Shown one piece after another: positions 8,335 through 16,358 of a stretch of DNA of 64,000 nucleotides (position 1 is its first letter; every line of letters starts with the position of its first letter). Source of the DNA: Treponema sp. GTDB lineage: Bacteria > Spirochaetota > Spirochaetia > Treponematales > Treponemataceae. The notes under the pieces are model-generated. The model was not told the origin of the DNA. It worked only from the letters and a program-made list of their open reading frames with translations, and did not search any database. The translations under genes and the position numbers were made by a program. Location of the stretch: contig JAILKS010000048.1 of the NCBI GenBank assembly GCA_024693715.1, forward strand, positions 23,699 through 87,698, in the 5' to 3' direction.

Positions 8335-9591
8335 TTATAAGATAAAATCCAGGGCTGCTACAACCTCTTCATCATAAATTCCGCTCTTTTCTTTCATCAT
8401 TGAAATGGCAGTTTCCTTATCTATTGCCTGTCTGTAATTTCTTTTACTTGAAAGAGATACATAAGTTTCTGCAACACGGATTAATCTTGCAATCTGAGGA
8501 ATTTTCTGTCCCTTTAAGCCCTTAGGATATCCAGAGCCATCCATATTTTCATGATGTTTCGTTGCAGCATCATAAAAAACAGACCAGTATTTTTTTGGAA
8601 CAAATTCAAGATATTTATCAGCCAGCATAACATGATTTTTCAAGGCTTCCTTCTGATCCTTCGTAAGATTTTCAGAAACAAGCAGCTCCGGATCCATTCC
8701 AAGGAAACCGGCATCATAAATCATTGAAGCACAAAAATTAAGCATTGCCATTCCCTTCGGAAGTCCCATCTGAATTGAAAGCTTATAAACAAATTCACTT
8801 ACATTCTTTGAGTTATTTTTTCTCTGCGATATTTCATCAATTTTGGAACCAATTTCTTCACATTTAATCGCAAGCTGCTGAAGCTCCTGTGTATCTTCTT
8901 CAGAAAATTCAACATCAGGCAAGGCCTTGGTCGCATCCCACGCAGAAGTTCCTGCAATTCTTAACGATGGATTTCCTCCATACAATTCCGTAATACCGCC
9001 AATCATAAGTCTGTTTGTCTGAGTCTGATTTGCGGCAAGCATTTTTACTGCGTTAATATATTCTCTCTGCTGCCTTGAAGAAAGCTTAAACCCTTTGTAA
9101 ATAATGAATATGGCGGCAAGAACTATCAATAAAATTATAAAGGTAAGAATAATAATGCTTACAAAAAGATAATTTACCGCACTTTTTTCCTTCTTTTCTC
9201 CTTTTTTACCCAGTTGTTCTATAAGAGTTTCTATTTTTGTATCTGCAATAAACGGATATTTTTTAAGATTAAGCTGAACTTCAATAAATTCCTTTTCATC
9301 ATATTTATTTAAAAGCTGCTCAAGCTTTTGATTGTAAACAAGACGTGAAATTGTAATGACATTCAAGGCTTTTCCCGGCTCCTTACAAAGTGCCAGTGCA
9401 TTGTTAACTTTATTATATGCGTTCTGTATTTCACCTTCATCAAGGGCATCATTTGCAGCAACAAGATATTTAGTTACAAGACTGTTTACATCCCTTTTGG
9501 TTTCACCTTCATTTTCCTGAGAATAACTGAAATTTAATCCTGCCGTAAAAATAAATAACAGCAGTAATAATTTAATAACTGTACGTTTCAT
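8335..9591 (-). CDS. Membrane-anchored degenerate HD-GYP domain protein
   Basis: The 418-residue protein has a signal peptide, a roughly 110-residue helical extracytoplasmic part, one membrane helix (about residues 141-166) and a cytoplasmic HD-GYP domain (about 260-418). HD-GYP proteins normally hydrolyse cyclic di-GMP. HHENMDGSGYP (346-356) is kept, but the HDxGK motif reads YDAGF (292-296) and the usual VADxxDAL reads VAETYVSL. Loss of the His and of the late Asp suggests a non-catalytic sensor or scaffold rather than a phosphodiesterase. Its start overlaps the upstream small gene by 20 bp, so the two are co-translated. Its partners are unknown. Confidence 0.8.
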   Translation of the reverse strand: MKRTVIKLLLLLFIFTAGLNFSYSQENEGETKRDVNSLVTKYLVAANDALDEGEIQNAYNKVNNALALCKEPGKALNVITISRLVYNQKLEQLLNKYDEKEFIEVQLNLKKYPFIADTKIETLIEQLGKKGEKKEKSAVNYLFVSIIILTFIILLIVLAAIFIIYKGFKLSSRQQREYINAVKMLAANQTQTNRLMIGGITELYGGNPSLRIAGTSAWDATKALPDVEFSEEDTQELQQLAIKCEEIGSKIDEISQRKNNSKNVSEFVYKLSIQMGLPKGMAMLNFCASMIYDAGFLGMDPELLVSENLTKDQKEALKNHVMLADKYLEFVPKKYWSVFYDAATKHHENMDGSGYPKGLKGQKIPQIARLIRVAETYVSLSSKRNYRQAIDKETAISMMKEKSGIYDEEVVAALDFIL

Positions 9592-9931
9592 TTAAAATAG
9601 CTATATACAAAACAAAAGCTTCATCATCATCGTAATTTGCTTCAATATTTGAATCAAGAACGATATATGTAGCCCTTAAAGCAAAATCATATTCTGTTTC
9701 AATGATTTGCCTTTTAATCAATTTAACAACATAATTTTCAATCTGCGGATATTTTGGATTTTTGACATTCTCTGTCATAAGCTTTTCCAGTGACTGTTCA
9801 GATTTTTTTTCAAAAATTACATCAATAACCTCACAAATTGTTTCCAGTTTTTCATAAGAAAAAAGAGGATTTATGTGCATGCACAAAAGAATCGAAAGTA
9901 TTGCAACCTTTATTTTTTTTGTGCCGGACAT
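9572..9931 (-). CDS. Small secreted protein, unknown function
   Basis: The 119-residue protein has a signal peptide (cut near LFSY) and a helical mature part with no motif I recognise. AGAGGA lies just before the ATG. It overlaps the HD-GYP gene by 20 bp and follows the giant Ig-repeat gene by 40 bp, so all three may be one transcript. The close coupling suggests that it works with the extracytoplasmic part of the HD-GYP protein, but that is inference. Confidence 0.7.
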   Translation of the reverse strand: MSGTKKIKVAILSILLCMHINPLFSYEKLETICEVIDVIFEKKSEQSLEKLMTENVKNPKYPQIENYVVKLIKRQIIETEYDFALRATYIVLDSNIEANYDDDEAFVLYIAILNETYSY

Positions 9932-9971
9932 AAATCCTCTTTATCTGTCTTAAACAGTATTTAAGTTATTA

Positions 9972-12900
9972 TTAGAATATATTCCATCGTAAACCGACAG
10001 CGTACTGGAATACCATACTATTGATATTATCACCGGCAACGTCGGTTGGAATAAACCATAATGCAAACTCAGAATAGAAGCCCATTACAGAGAATGCAGA
10101 CCATTTCTTAAAGTTAATTCTAGGGAATTCAACCTGTGCAAGGACAGCTGAAAGCCACTGTGGTTTACCAGATGCAGTTTCATTGAATCTTGAGAACTGA
10201 GCTCCAAGAGTAAAGTTTGCATAGAGCCATTCCCAGTCATGTCCAAAGAAATAACTGAACGGTAAGGTAGCAATGTTGGCAAGAAGTTTAAATCCGAATA
10301 CATTGTCACCACCATAACGCATTGGTGTTTCTTCCTTGTTAAGGAATTCATTTGCCTTATCCCGCTGTTCTTTTGTAAACTGACCCCACTGTGCCTGAAG
10401 TTTTACGTTATCATCAAAGAACGTAAGACCTGCACCAATATCATACAATGTAGCACCCCAGAAATGGAAGTCTACATAAAGTCCCTGAATGAATGCCGGA
10501 ACTTCATATGCTGACTTATCACCCTTACGCAGACTAATCTGTACTGATTCAAGGCTTACATCATCACTTGAAAGTCCTGAAACATCAAGTTCCTGATTAT
10601 ATCTTCCTCCTCGTCCTGGAGAAATAAGACGAACAGAAGGTTTTGTATTATCAATTTGTACGATTGTACGATCTATTGCAGTATCACCATTTTCCATTGT
10701 TACACGAACAATCATGAAATGATAACCCTGTGCAAGATCCTGATTTTCTACACGGTAATTCCATCTGCTGCCCTTTGAAAGCTCTTCGAAACTCTTACCA
10801 TTATCAAAACTGATTTCAACTTTCTGAATAGCTTTCTTAGCTGCATACATCAGTTTTTCTTCTTTAGAAGCTTCTTTAGAGTTGATATAAACCTCTTCTT
10901 CTGCAGAAGGGAAGTATCCTGCGCGACCACGTAAATATGGACGTTCTACAGCGAAGTCACCGTATGTAAAGTTATCAAGTGTAATCCAAGGACCAACCTT
11001 AGTATAATTGATAGTCTGTGCTCTTGAAGGGATATGCTTTCCGTTTTCAAGAACTGCTTCAACACGATAAGTATGTGCTCCATCTGTCATATCAACAGTT
11101 TCACGAACTATTTCTTCTCCAGATTCTTCATCATATTCTCCGGTTTTCTTTGAGCTTGGAGGTGTAATTTCAAACTTGAAGTAACCCGAATCTGTAAGTG
11201 CCGTTTCTTTAACTGCCTTATTATCTACATAAAGAACAAGCTTATCGATCTTAGAACCGGAAGCTGCTTCTGCCTGTCCATAAATGTTGAAGTAACCGTT
11301 TTTGTGTTCACCATTCAAAGGATAAAGAATATCGACTGTTGCAGCCGGCTTATTCTTATCAAGATGGATGTTTCGGCTTACATTTGTTCTGTTACCGGCT
11401 TTATCTTCTCCCGAAACTTCTACGTTATAGAAGCCGTTTGGAAGATCTGTAATATCCATTGTTTCACCGATAATTCTGTCTATCTTAAGTCTTCTTACAA
11501 TTGATGAACTTGTTCTGTCCATGTTGCGGATTGTCGCATACATATTTGTAATTTCTACATTATCAAATGCGTAACCTGCAAAGAACAGTTGACCTGTTGA
11601 AGTTGAATCGTCTAACGGCAATTCAAGCGTAATCTCAGGTGCATCGTTATCAATGTTAATCAAACTTGAATAAAGACCTGTGATTCCATAGTTATCTGTA
11701 ATTCTCAGGAAGACTACAGATGTACCGCCAGGAATAGCTCTTGTATCGAATCTATAAGACCATCGCTCTTTTCCTGTTGCTTCATTGTAGCTGTTTCCGT
11801 TATCGAGAGATATTTCTACCTTTCCGATACCGTTCTTATCGCTTGCAACTCCGGAAATTTCTACAACTTCACGAACTGATGTATCAATTCTTGGAAGCTC
11901 TACAGAACCTTTTGGCTCTTCAAGAGAAACTCTGAACTTGCGTTTTACTTCTTCACCACGAACACCATTAACGTCTACTGCATAAACAGTTACTGAATGT
12001 TCATTATCTGTCATTTCAGAAATAGGAACCTTAATTTCGTAGCTTGAACTTAAACCATATTCAGCATCTGAAATTCTTGTTCCATAAGTTTCACCCTTAG
12101 CAACCTGTTTATATTCACCGTTATCGATGCGATAGAATACTGTTGATTCACCATCATCATCATATACAACACCGGAAACTGTAAAGTCACGGGTAATAAC
12201 TTCCATCTCTTCCGGAATATGAATTTCTGCTACAGGAAGATCTGACTTATTATCTACCTTGAAATCCCATGAATTGAGTGTCTTTGCGTTACCTGCAATA
12301 TCAGCGAAAACGAAAGACATTCTGCTGTCGAGCGGCTGATCTTTTGTACCAACGTGTGTATAAACAACATTTCCTAAATCAAGCTTGTTATTTCTTCCAC
12401 CGTAAGTATAAGATGCTCTGTTGAAATATCCTTCATCACTAACTTCAAATACAATAAGGTTATCACCGTTTACAACATCGCCGGCAAGAGGAAGAACTAC
12501 ATTTACTTCCGGAGCCTTTGTATCTTTAACGATAGCAGAGCGATAATATGAAACGTGACCTGCATTATCTGTTGCACGATAGTCTACAGTTATAAGACCA
12601 TCATCCATTTTTGAAAGATCTACTTCTCGTGAGAAGGTTACTCCACGACCCGGTGAAATAGAAAACTTAGTCCAGGTTTCACCCTTATTCAAAGAATATT
12701 CAACACTTCGTACTCCAAGAGCATCCTGTGCGGCACCCTGAAGAACAAGTGTATTTCTTGCCCATGTATTTACTTTTGGTGATTGTGATTCTGCAGCAAG
12801 AACAGGACCCTCTGAATCTGCAAGTAAATTAACACTCTTTGATTCAAATACACGTCCGTAAGTATCTGTTGCACGTAATCTTACACCACGATAATTTCCA

Positions 12901-15900
12901 TCTTTTGTTGCAGTTACAACGATGAGATTTCCATTCTGTTCAATTTCAAGACCAGACTGAGCACCTATTAATTCAGATTTAAATGTGCTTGTTATATTAG
13001 CGTAGAAATAGAACTTAGAACCATCCGACATTACATAGTTTGCATCTACAGAATCATAGAATGTACCTGAACCAGGGAATTCGTATACCTTTAACGAATC
13101 GTCCTGCTCTTCAGGAACCGGTCTTACAGTAGCAAAAGAACCTGTTAATTCTTTATCACCGAATGCCGGAGATTTAATTGTAAGTTTAATGTTATTCATT
13201 CGGCTAGGAAGATTACCGATAGGGATTTCTGCAATCCATCTGTTTGTACCTTCCGCAGGCTTTGAAATTGATGCATTTCCTGACTGTTTTTCATCACCAC
13301 CGAATGTTTTTTCACCGGTAATCTCATAAGAAACAGAACTGATGTTTGCAACTGTATCGATATAAGCAACAATCTTATGCTGTGATTTAACTGCCTTATC
13401 AAGAACAACTGCCATACCGCTTCTGTACTGTTCTTCATCAATTAAAGCAAAATGATAATCAATTGTAGGCTCTTTCAAGGCTGTGAATGAAGAGTTAGTT
13501 ACTTTTCCGCCTGCAGTACAAGAGAACTGTTTGCTGTTTGCTCCTTCTGTCATTTCTGAACGAGGATATGTCTGGAATTCCTTATCAATTTCACCCTGAT
13601 AAGTTGCAACAGCATAAACATCAATACCGTCAAACCAGTTTACAAAAGCTTTTCCTGAATAAACACCGCCTTTTCCGTCTTCAAGAGGTTCCGGCAAAGT
13701 ATTAAGTAAAACAGCTTTTGCAGCTTTATTACCGCCTGCACTTTCTGCTATAACTTCCACGAGGAACATACCAGGCTGTTCACCGCTAACATCGCATGCA
13801 AATCTGAAAGAACCGTCGCTTCCGACTCTAATCTGTTTATATTCATCACTGATTACAGAAGAAACCTTTTCTACAACATTTGTATTGGCATTAATTTCTG
13901 CCTGTACTTTAAAGATTCTGTAAGATACCTTTCCAACGCCTGTTTCACAATAAACAGATCCGGAAATTGTTACAGGACCGGTTGCTTTTACAGATTTTTC
14001 TGCAGACTGATTTCTAAGTGTAATTACAGGAAGAACATTGTCGTTCTTGAAAATAATTGGTTTTGATTCAAGGACTCTTCCGTTTACATCTGTATGAACT
14101 CTAATTCTTACAGGAGAAGAACGTCCTATCTGATTTGTACCAGTAACAACAACCTGATTACCCATCAATCGTGCACGTGCAAATGGAGTTGCCGGAGAAA
14201 GCTCTACAGATACTGCATTTCCGCCGCTTACAAAGGCTGTTACAGGGAATTCAGGATTATTCTGAACTTCAAGCATTCCGTCAACTTCATTGAATACACT
14301 GTCGTTCATTATAAGCTGAAGCTCTTTACCCTTTACTACAGATGTATTTGTTACATAGATAAATCCATTGAAATCTGCTACACGGTCAAGAACGTCTATT
14401 GCCTTAATGCGGATTGCAACAAGACCTCTAGGAGTGCTGTCATTAATTGCACATGAATATGTATAAGAAGAAACATCCTTCAAATCAATGTCATCAGCTT
14501 TAAGACCATTCTTTCCCCAAGCCATTTCTGTATGGACTTTCTTAATTCCAAGCTGTGAGTTTACAGTAACCTCGAAAGTTGAACCGCTTTCCGGATGGAT
14601 TTCCATACCGTTAACAAATTCTTTATTTCCGCCGGAAGCCTTTACAATACCAGTCTGGAAAACAGGAGCAACACCTTTTGAAACAATCTGAACAGATACA
14701 GGTTCACTTGCTACTCCATTTTCATCTACTGCAACAACTGTAATTTTATGGGTACCAGCAGAAAGATCCTTTGCACGACAAAGCTCGTATGCAAAAGCAC
14801 CTTTTGATTCCTTTTCAACAACTTCACCGCCATCAAGCTGGAATCTTATAAGCTGAACGCTGTCATCATCTACAGCAATACCTCGTGCAAATACACCGAC
14901 ATCTTCACCCGCAAACACCTGATTTGGAACAGGATCCGAAAGTGTTACGATTGGTTTATCTTTTTCATTATCAAGACTTATGTTTCTAGTTTCAGATACG
15001 ACGTTGCCCGCCTTATCCATTGCTTCGATAGTAAATTTTCTTGCTTTTTCATTTGATTTTGTTACATCAACTGTAACTGCCCAGTAAGGATTACCAGGAA
15101 TAAGCTCAAATTCACCCTTCTGATCTCCAAAAGTCCAGTTGAGTTTTTCAATACCGATTTTATCCTTTGCATAACCGGCAATTGTAAATTTACCGTTTGA
15201 TTTTTCATTATCCTTAGGATAAACAATCTTTACATCAGGTTTAGTATTATCTATAAAGTAAAGGAATGAATAGTAACCGATAGAACCAGATTCATCTCTT
15301 GCTTTAAACCAGAGAACTGCAGGTCCATCGTCAAATTTCTTTGTATCAACTGTTAAAGAAAATTCTACAACTTCATTTTTTGGTCTTGTCTTTGGAATCT
15401 TTGCATTTTTTGAATTTTCGATTTTAACCGGTGCAAAGGCTTTTCCATTATTTACAGAGTACCACAGCTCTTTAATACCGTTACCGTCATTAACCATACC
15501 TGTAAATTTAACATTTCCAGATACAAGCTGACCCATACCAAGATTCTGTACCTTAGTTACAGGCTGCTTACGGTCAAGCTGCCACTGCAAAACAAGTGGA
15601 CGACTTTCAAGTCCATTGATATCATAACCTATTACCTTAATGGTATGAGGACCTTCCTCAAGATTAGTCGTATCAAGATAATATGACCAGAATTCTTTAC
15701 CCTTGGCAACTTCTTTATGTTCGATACTTTCACCGGCAGAATTGACCTTTCCTTCATCAAGAATAAGTTCTACTCTTTCTACCGCATCATCATCAACACA
15801 AGTTCCGACAATATTCAAGTTACCTACGATACGCATGTCTGCATATGGGTTTGTAATACCGACAATCGGACGGTCAGACTCAGGATCTATCCAGATATTG

Positions 15901-16124
15901 TAAGGACCTTCAACAGTCTGGTTGCCGCCCAAGTCTTTGGCAGTAATCATAATGTTATATTTAACTGCCTTTTTCTTAGTCTTGCTTTCAAGATCAAATT
16001 TTTCCTGCCAGCTGTTAAGATTCTGAACTTCAAGTTCTTCCACATCACCTTTACCATGGGCAAAAGTTGAAGCCAACACAAAGAGTGACACTAAAAGAAG
16101 CCACAGGCCTTTCTTACTTTTCAT
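9972..16124 (-). CDS. Giant Ig-like-repeat surface protein with C-terminal beta-barrel
   Basis: The 2050-residue protein has a signal peptide (about 1-24) followed by some twenty Ig-like modules of about 90-100 residues. Many contain a phrase such as KVEISLDNGNSY followed by WSYRFDT and VTDNYG-like ends, the pattern of bacterial Ig-like repeats. From about residue 1860 it changes to aromatic, alternating strands (VDFHFWGATLYDIGAG, LYANFTLGAQF) and ends in RWNIF, with the terminal Phe typical of outer-membrane barrels. Likely role: a surface-exposed adhesin or cell-envelope scaffold anchored by its own barrel (inference). AAGGAG lies 10 bases upstream of the ATG. Confidence 0.85.
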   Translation of the reverse strand: MKSKKGLWLLLVSLFVLASTFAHGKGDVEELEVQNLNSWQEKFDLESKTKKKAVKYNIMITAKDLGGNQTVEGPYNIWIDPESDRPIVGITNPYADMRIVGNLNIVGTCVDDDAVERVELILDEGKVNSAGESIEHKEVAKGKEFWSYYLDTTNLEEGPHTIKVIGYDINGLESRPLVLQWQLDRKQPVTKVQNLGMGQLVSGNVKFTGMVNDGNGIKELWYSVNNGKAFAPVKIENSKNAKIPKTRPKNEVVEFSLTVDTKKFDDGPAVLWFKARDESGSIGYYSFLYFIDNTKPDVKIVYPKDNEKSNGKFTIAGYAKDKIGIEKLNWTFGDQKGEFELIPGNPYWAVTVDVTKSNEKARKFTIEAMDKAGNVVSETRNISLDNEKDKPIVTLSDPVPNQVFAGEDVGVFARGIAVDDDSVQLIRFQLDGGEVVEKESKGAFAYELCRAKDLSAGTHKITVVAVDENGVASEPVSVQIVSKGVAPVFQTGIVKASGGNKEFVNGMEIHPESGSTFEVTVNSQLGIKKVHTEMAWGKNGLKADDIDLKDVSSYTYSCAINDSTPRGLVAIRIKAIDVLDRVADFNGFIYVTNTSVVKGKELQLIMNDSVFNEVDGMLEVQNNPEFPVTAFVSGGNAVSVELSPATPFARARLMGNQVVVTGTNQIGRSSPVRIRVHTDVNGRVLESKPIIFKNDNVLPVITLRNQSAEKSVKATGPVTISGSVYCETGVGKVSYRIFKVQAEINANTNVVEKVSSVISDEYKQIRVGSDGSFRFACDVSGEQPGMFLVEVIAESAGGNKAAKAVLLNTLPEPLEDGKGGVYSGKAFVNWFDGIDVYAVATYQGEIDKEFQTYPRSEMTEGANSKQFSCTAGGKVTNSSFTALKEPTIDYHFALIDEEQYRSGMAVVLDKAVKSQHKIVAYIDTVANISSVSYEITGEKTFGGDEKQSGNASISKPAEGTNRWIAEIPIGNLPSRMNNIKLTIKSPAFGDKELTGSFATVRPVPEEQDDSLKVYEFPGSGTFYDSVDANYVMSDGSKFYFYANITSTFKSELIGAQSGLEIEQNGNLIVVTATKDGNYRGVRLRATDTYGRVFESKSVNLLADSEGPVLAAESQSPKVNTWARNTLVLQGAAQDALGVRSVEYSLNKGETWTKFSISPGRGVTFSREVDLSKMDDGLITVDYRATDNAGHVSYYRSAIVKDTKAPEVNVVLPLAGDVVNGDNLIVFEVSDEGYFNRASYTYGGRNNKLDLGNVVYTHVGTKDQPLDSRMSFVFADIAGNAKTLNSWDFKVDNKSDLPVAEIHIPEEMEVITRDFTVSGVVYDDDGESTVFYRIDNGEYKQVAKGETYGTRISDAEYGLSSSYEIKVPISEMTDNEHSVTVYAVDVNGVRGEEVKRKFRVSLEEPKGSVELPRIDTSVREVVEISGVASDKNGIGKVEISLDNGNSYNEATGKERWSYRFDTRAIPGGTSVVFLRITDNYGITGLYSSLINIDNDAPEITLELPLDDSTSTGQLFFAGYAFDNVEITNMYATIRNMDRTSSSIVRRLKIDRIIGETMDITDLPNGFYNVEVSGEDKAGNRTNVSRNIHLDKNKPAATVDILYPLNGEHKNGYFNIYGQAEAASGSKIDKLVLYVDNKAVKETALTDSGYFKFEITPPSSKKTGEYDEESGEEIVRETVDMTDGAHTYRVEAVLENGKHIPSRAQTINYTKVGPWITLDNFTYGDFAVERPYLRGRAGYFPSAEEEVYINSKEASKEEKLMYAAKKAIQKVEISFDNGKSFEELSKGSRWNYRVENQDLAQGYHFMIVRVTMENGDTAIDRTIVQIDNTKPSVRLISPGRGGRYNQELDVSGLSSDDVSLESVQISLRKGDKSAYEVPAFIQGLYVDFHFWGATLYDIGAGLTFFDDNVKLQAQWGQFTKEQRDKANEFLNKEETPMRYGGDNVFGFKLLANIATLPFSYFFGHDWEWLYANFTLGAQFSRFNETASGKPQWLSAVLAQVEFPRINFKKWSAFSVMGFYSEFALWFIPTDVAGDNINSMVFQYAVGLRWNIF

Positions 16125-16358
16125 GTTCCGATACTCCTTTTATATATAACTTAATCATTTAAAATTTAAAAGTTATACCTATTCAGTATATTATCGGCAC
16201 ACTAACGAAATTTAGCCACTTTAAAAATAATTTAAAATAATGACATTTTATTCATAGCATACCATCTACTATTTTACACGAGGATTTCAATAAAAGCAAA
16301 AAATTTCGACCGCTGACTTCAAAATTCAGCATTCTTTGAGCTAAATTCAGTGTTTTTT
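16125..16358. other. AT-rich intergenic region
   Basis: The gap lies between two same-strand genes. It must hold the promoter of the giant Ig-repeat gene (AT-rich stretches near 16140-16200 on the minus strand), but I cannot place a convincing -35/-10 pair. A short sequence AAATTCAG occurs twice near 16323 and 16342. No gene is seen. Confidence 0.4.

Noticed and set aside
16323..16350. Repeated AAATTCAG near the end of the peptidase gene as a terminator
   Set aside because: The copies are direct rather than inverted, so they do not form a stem.
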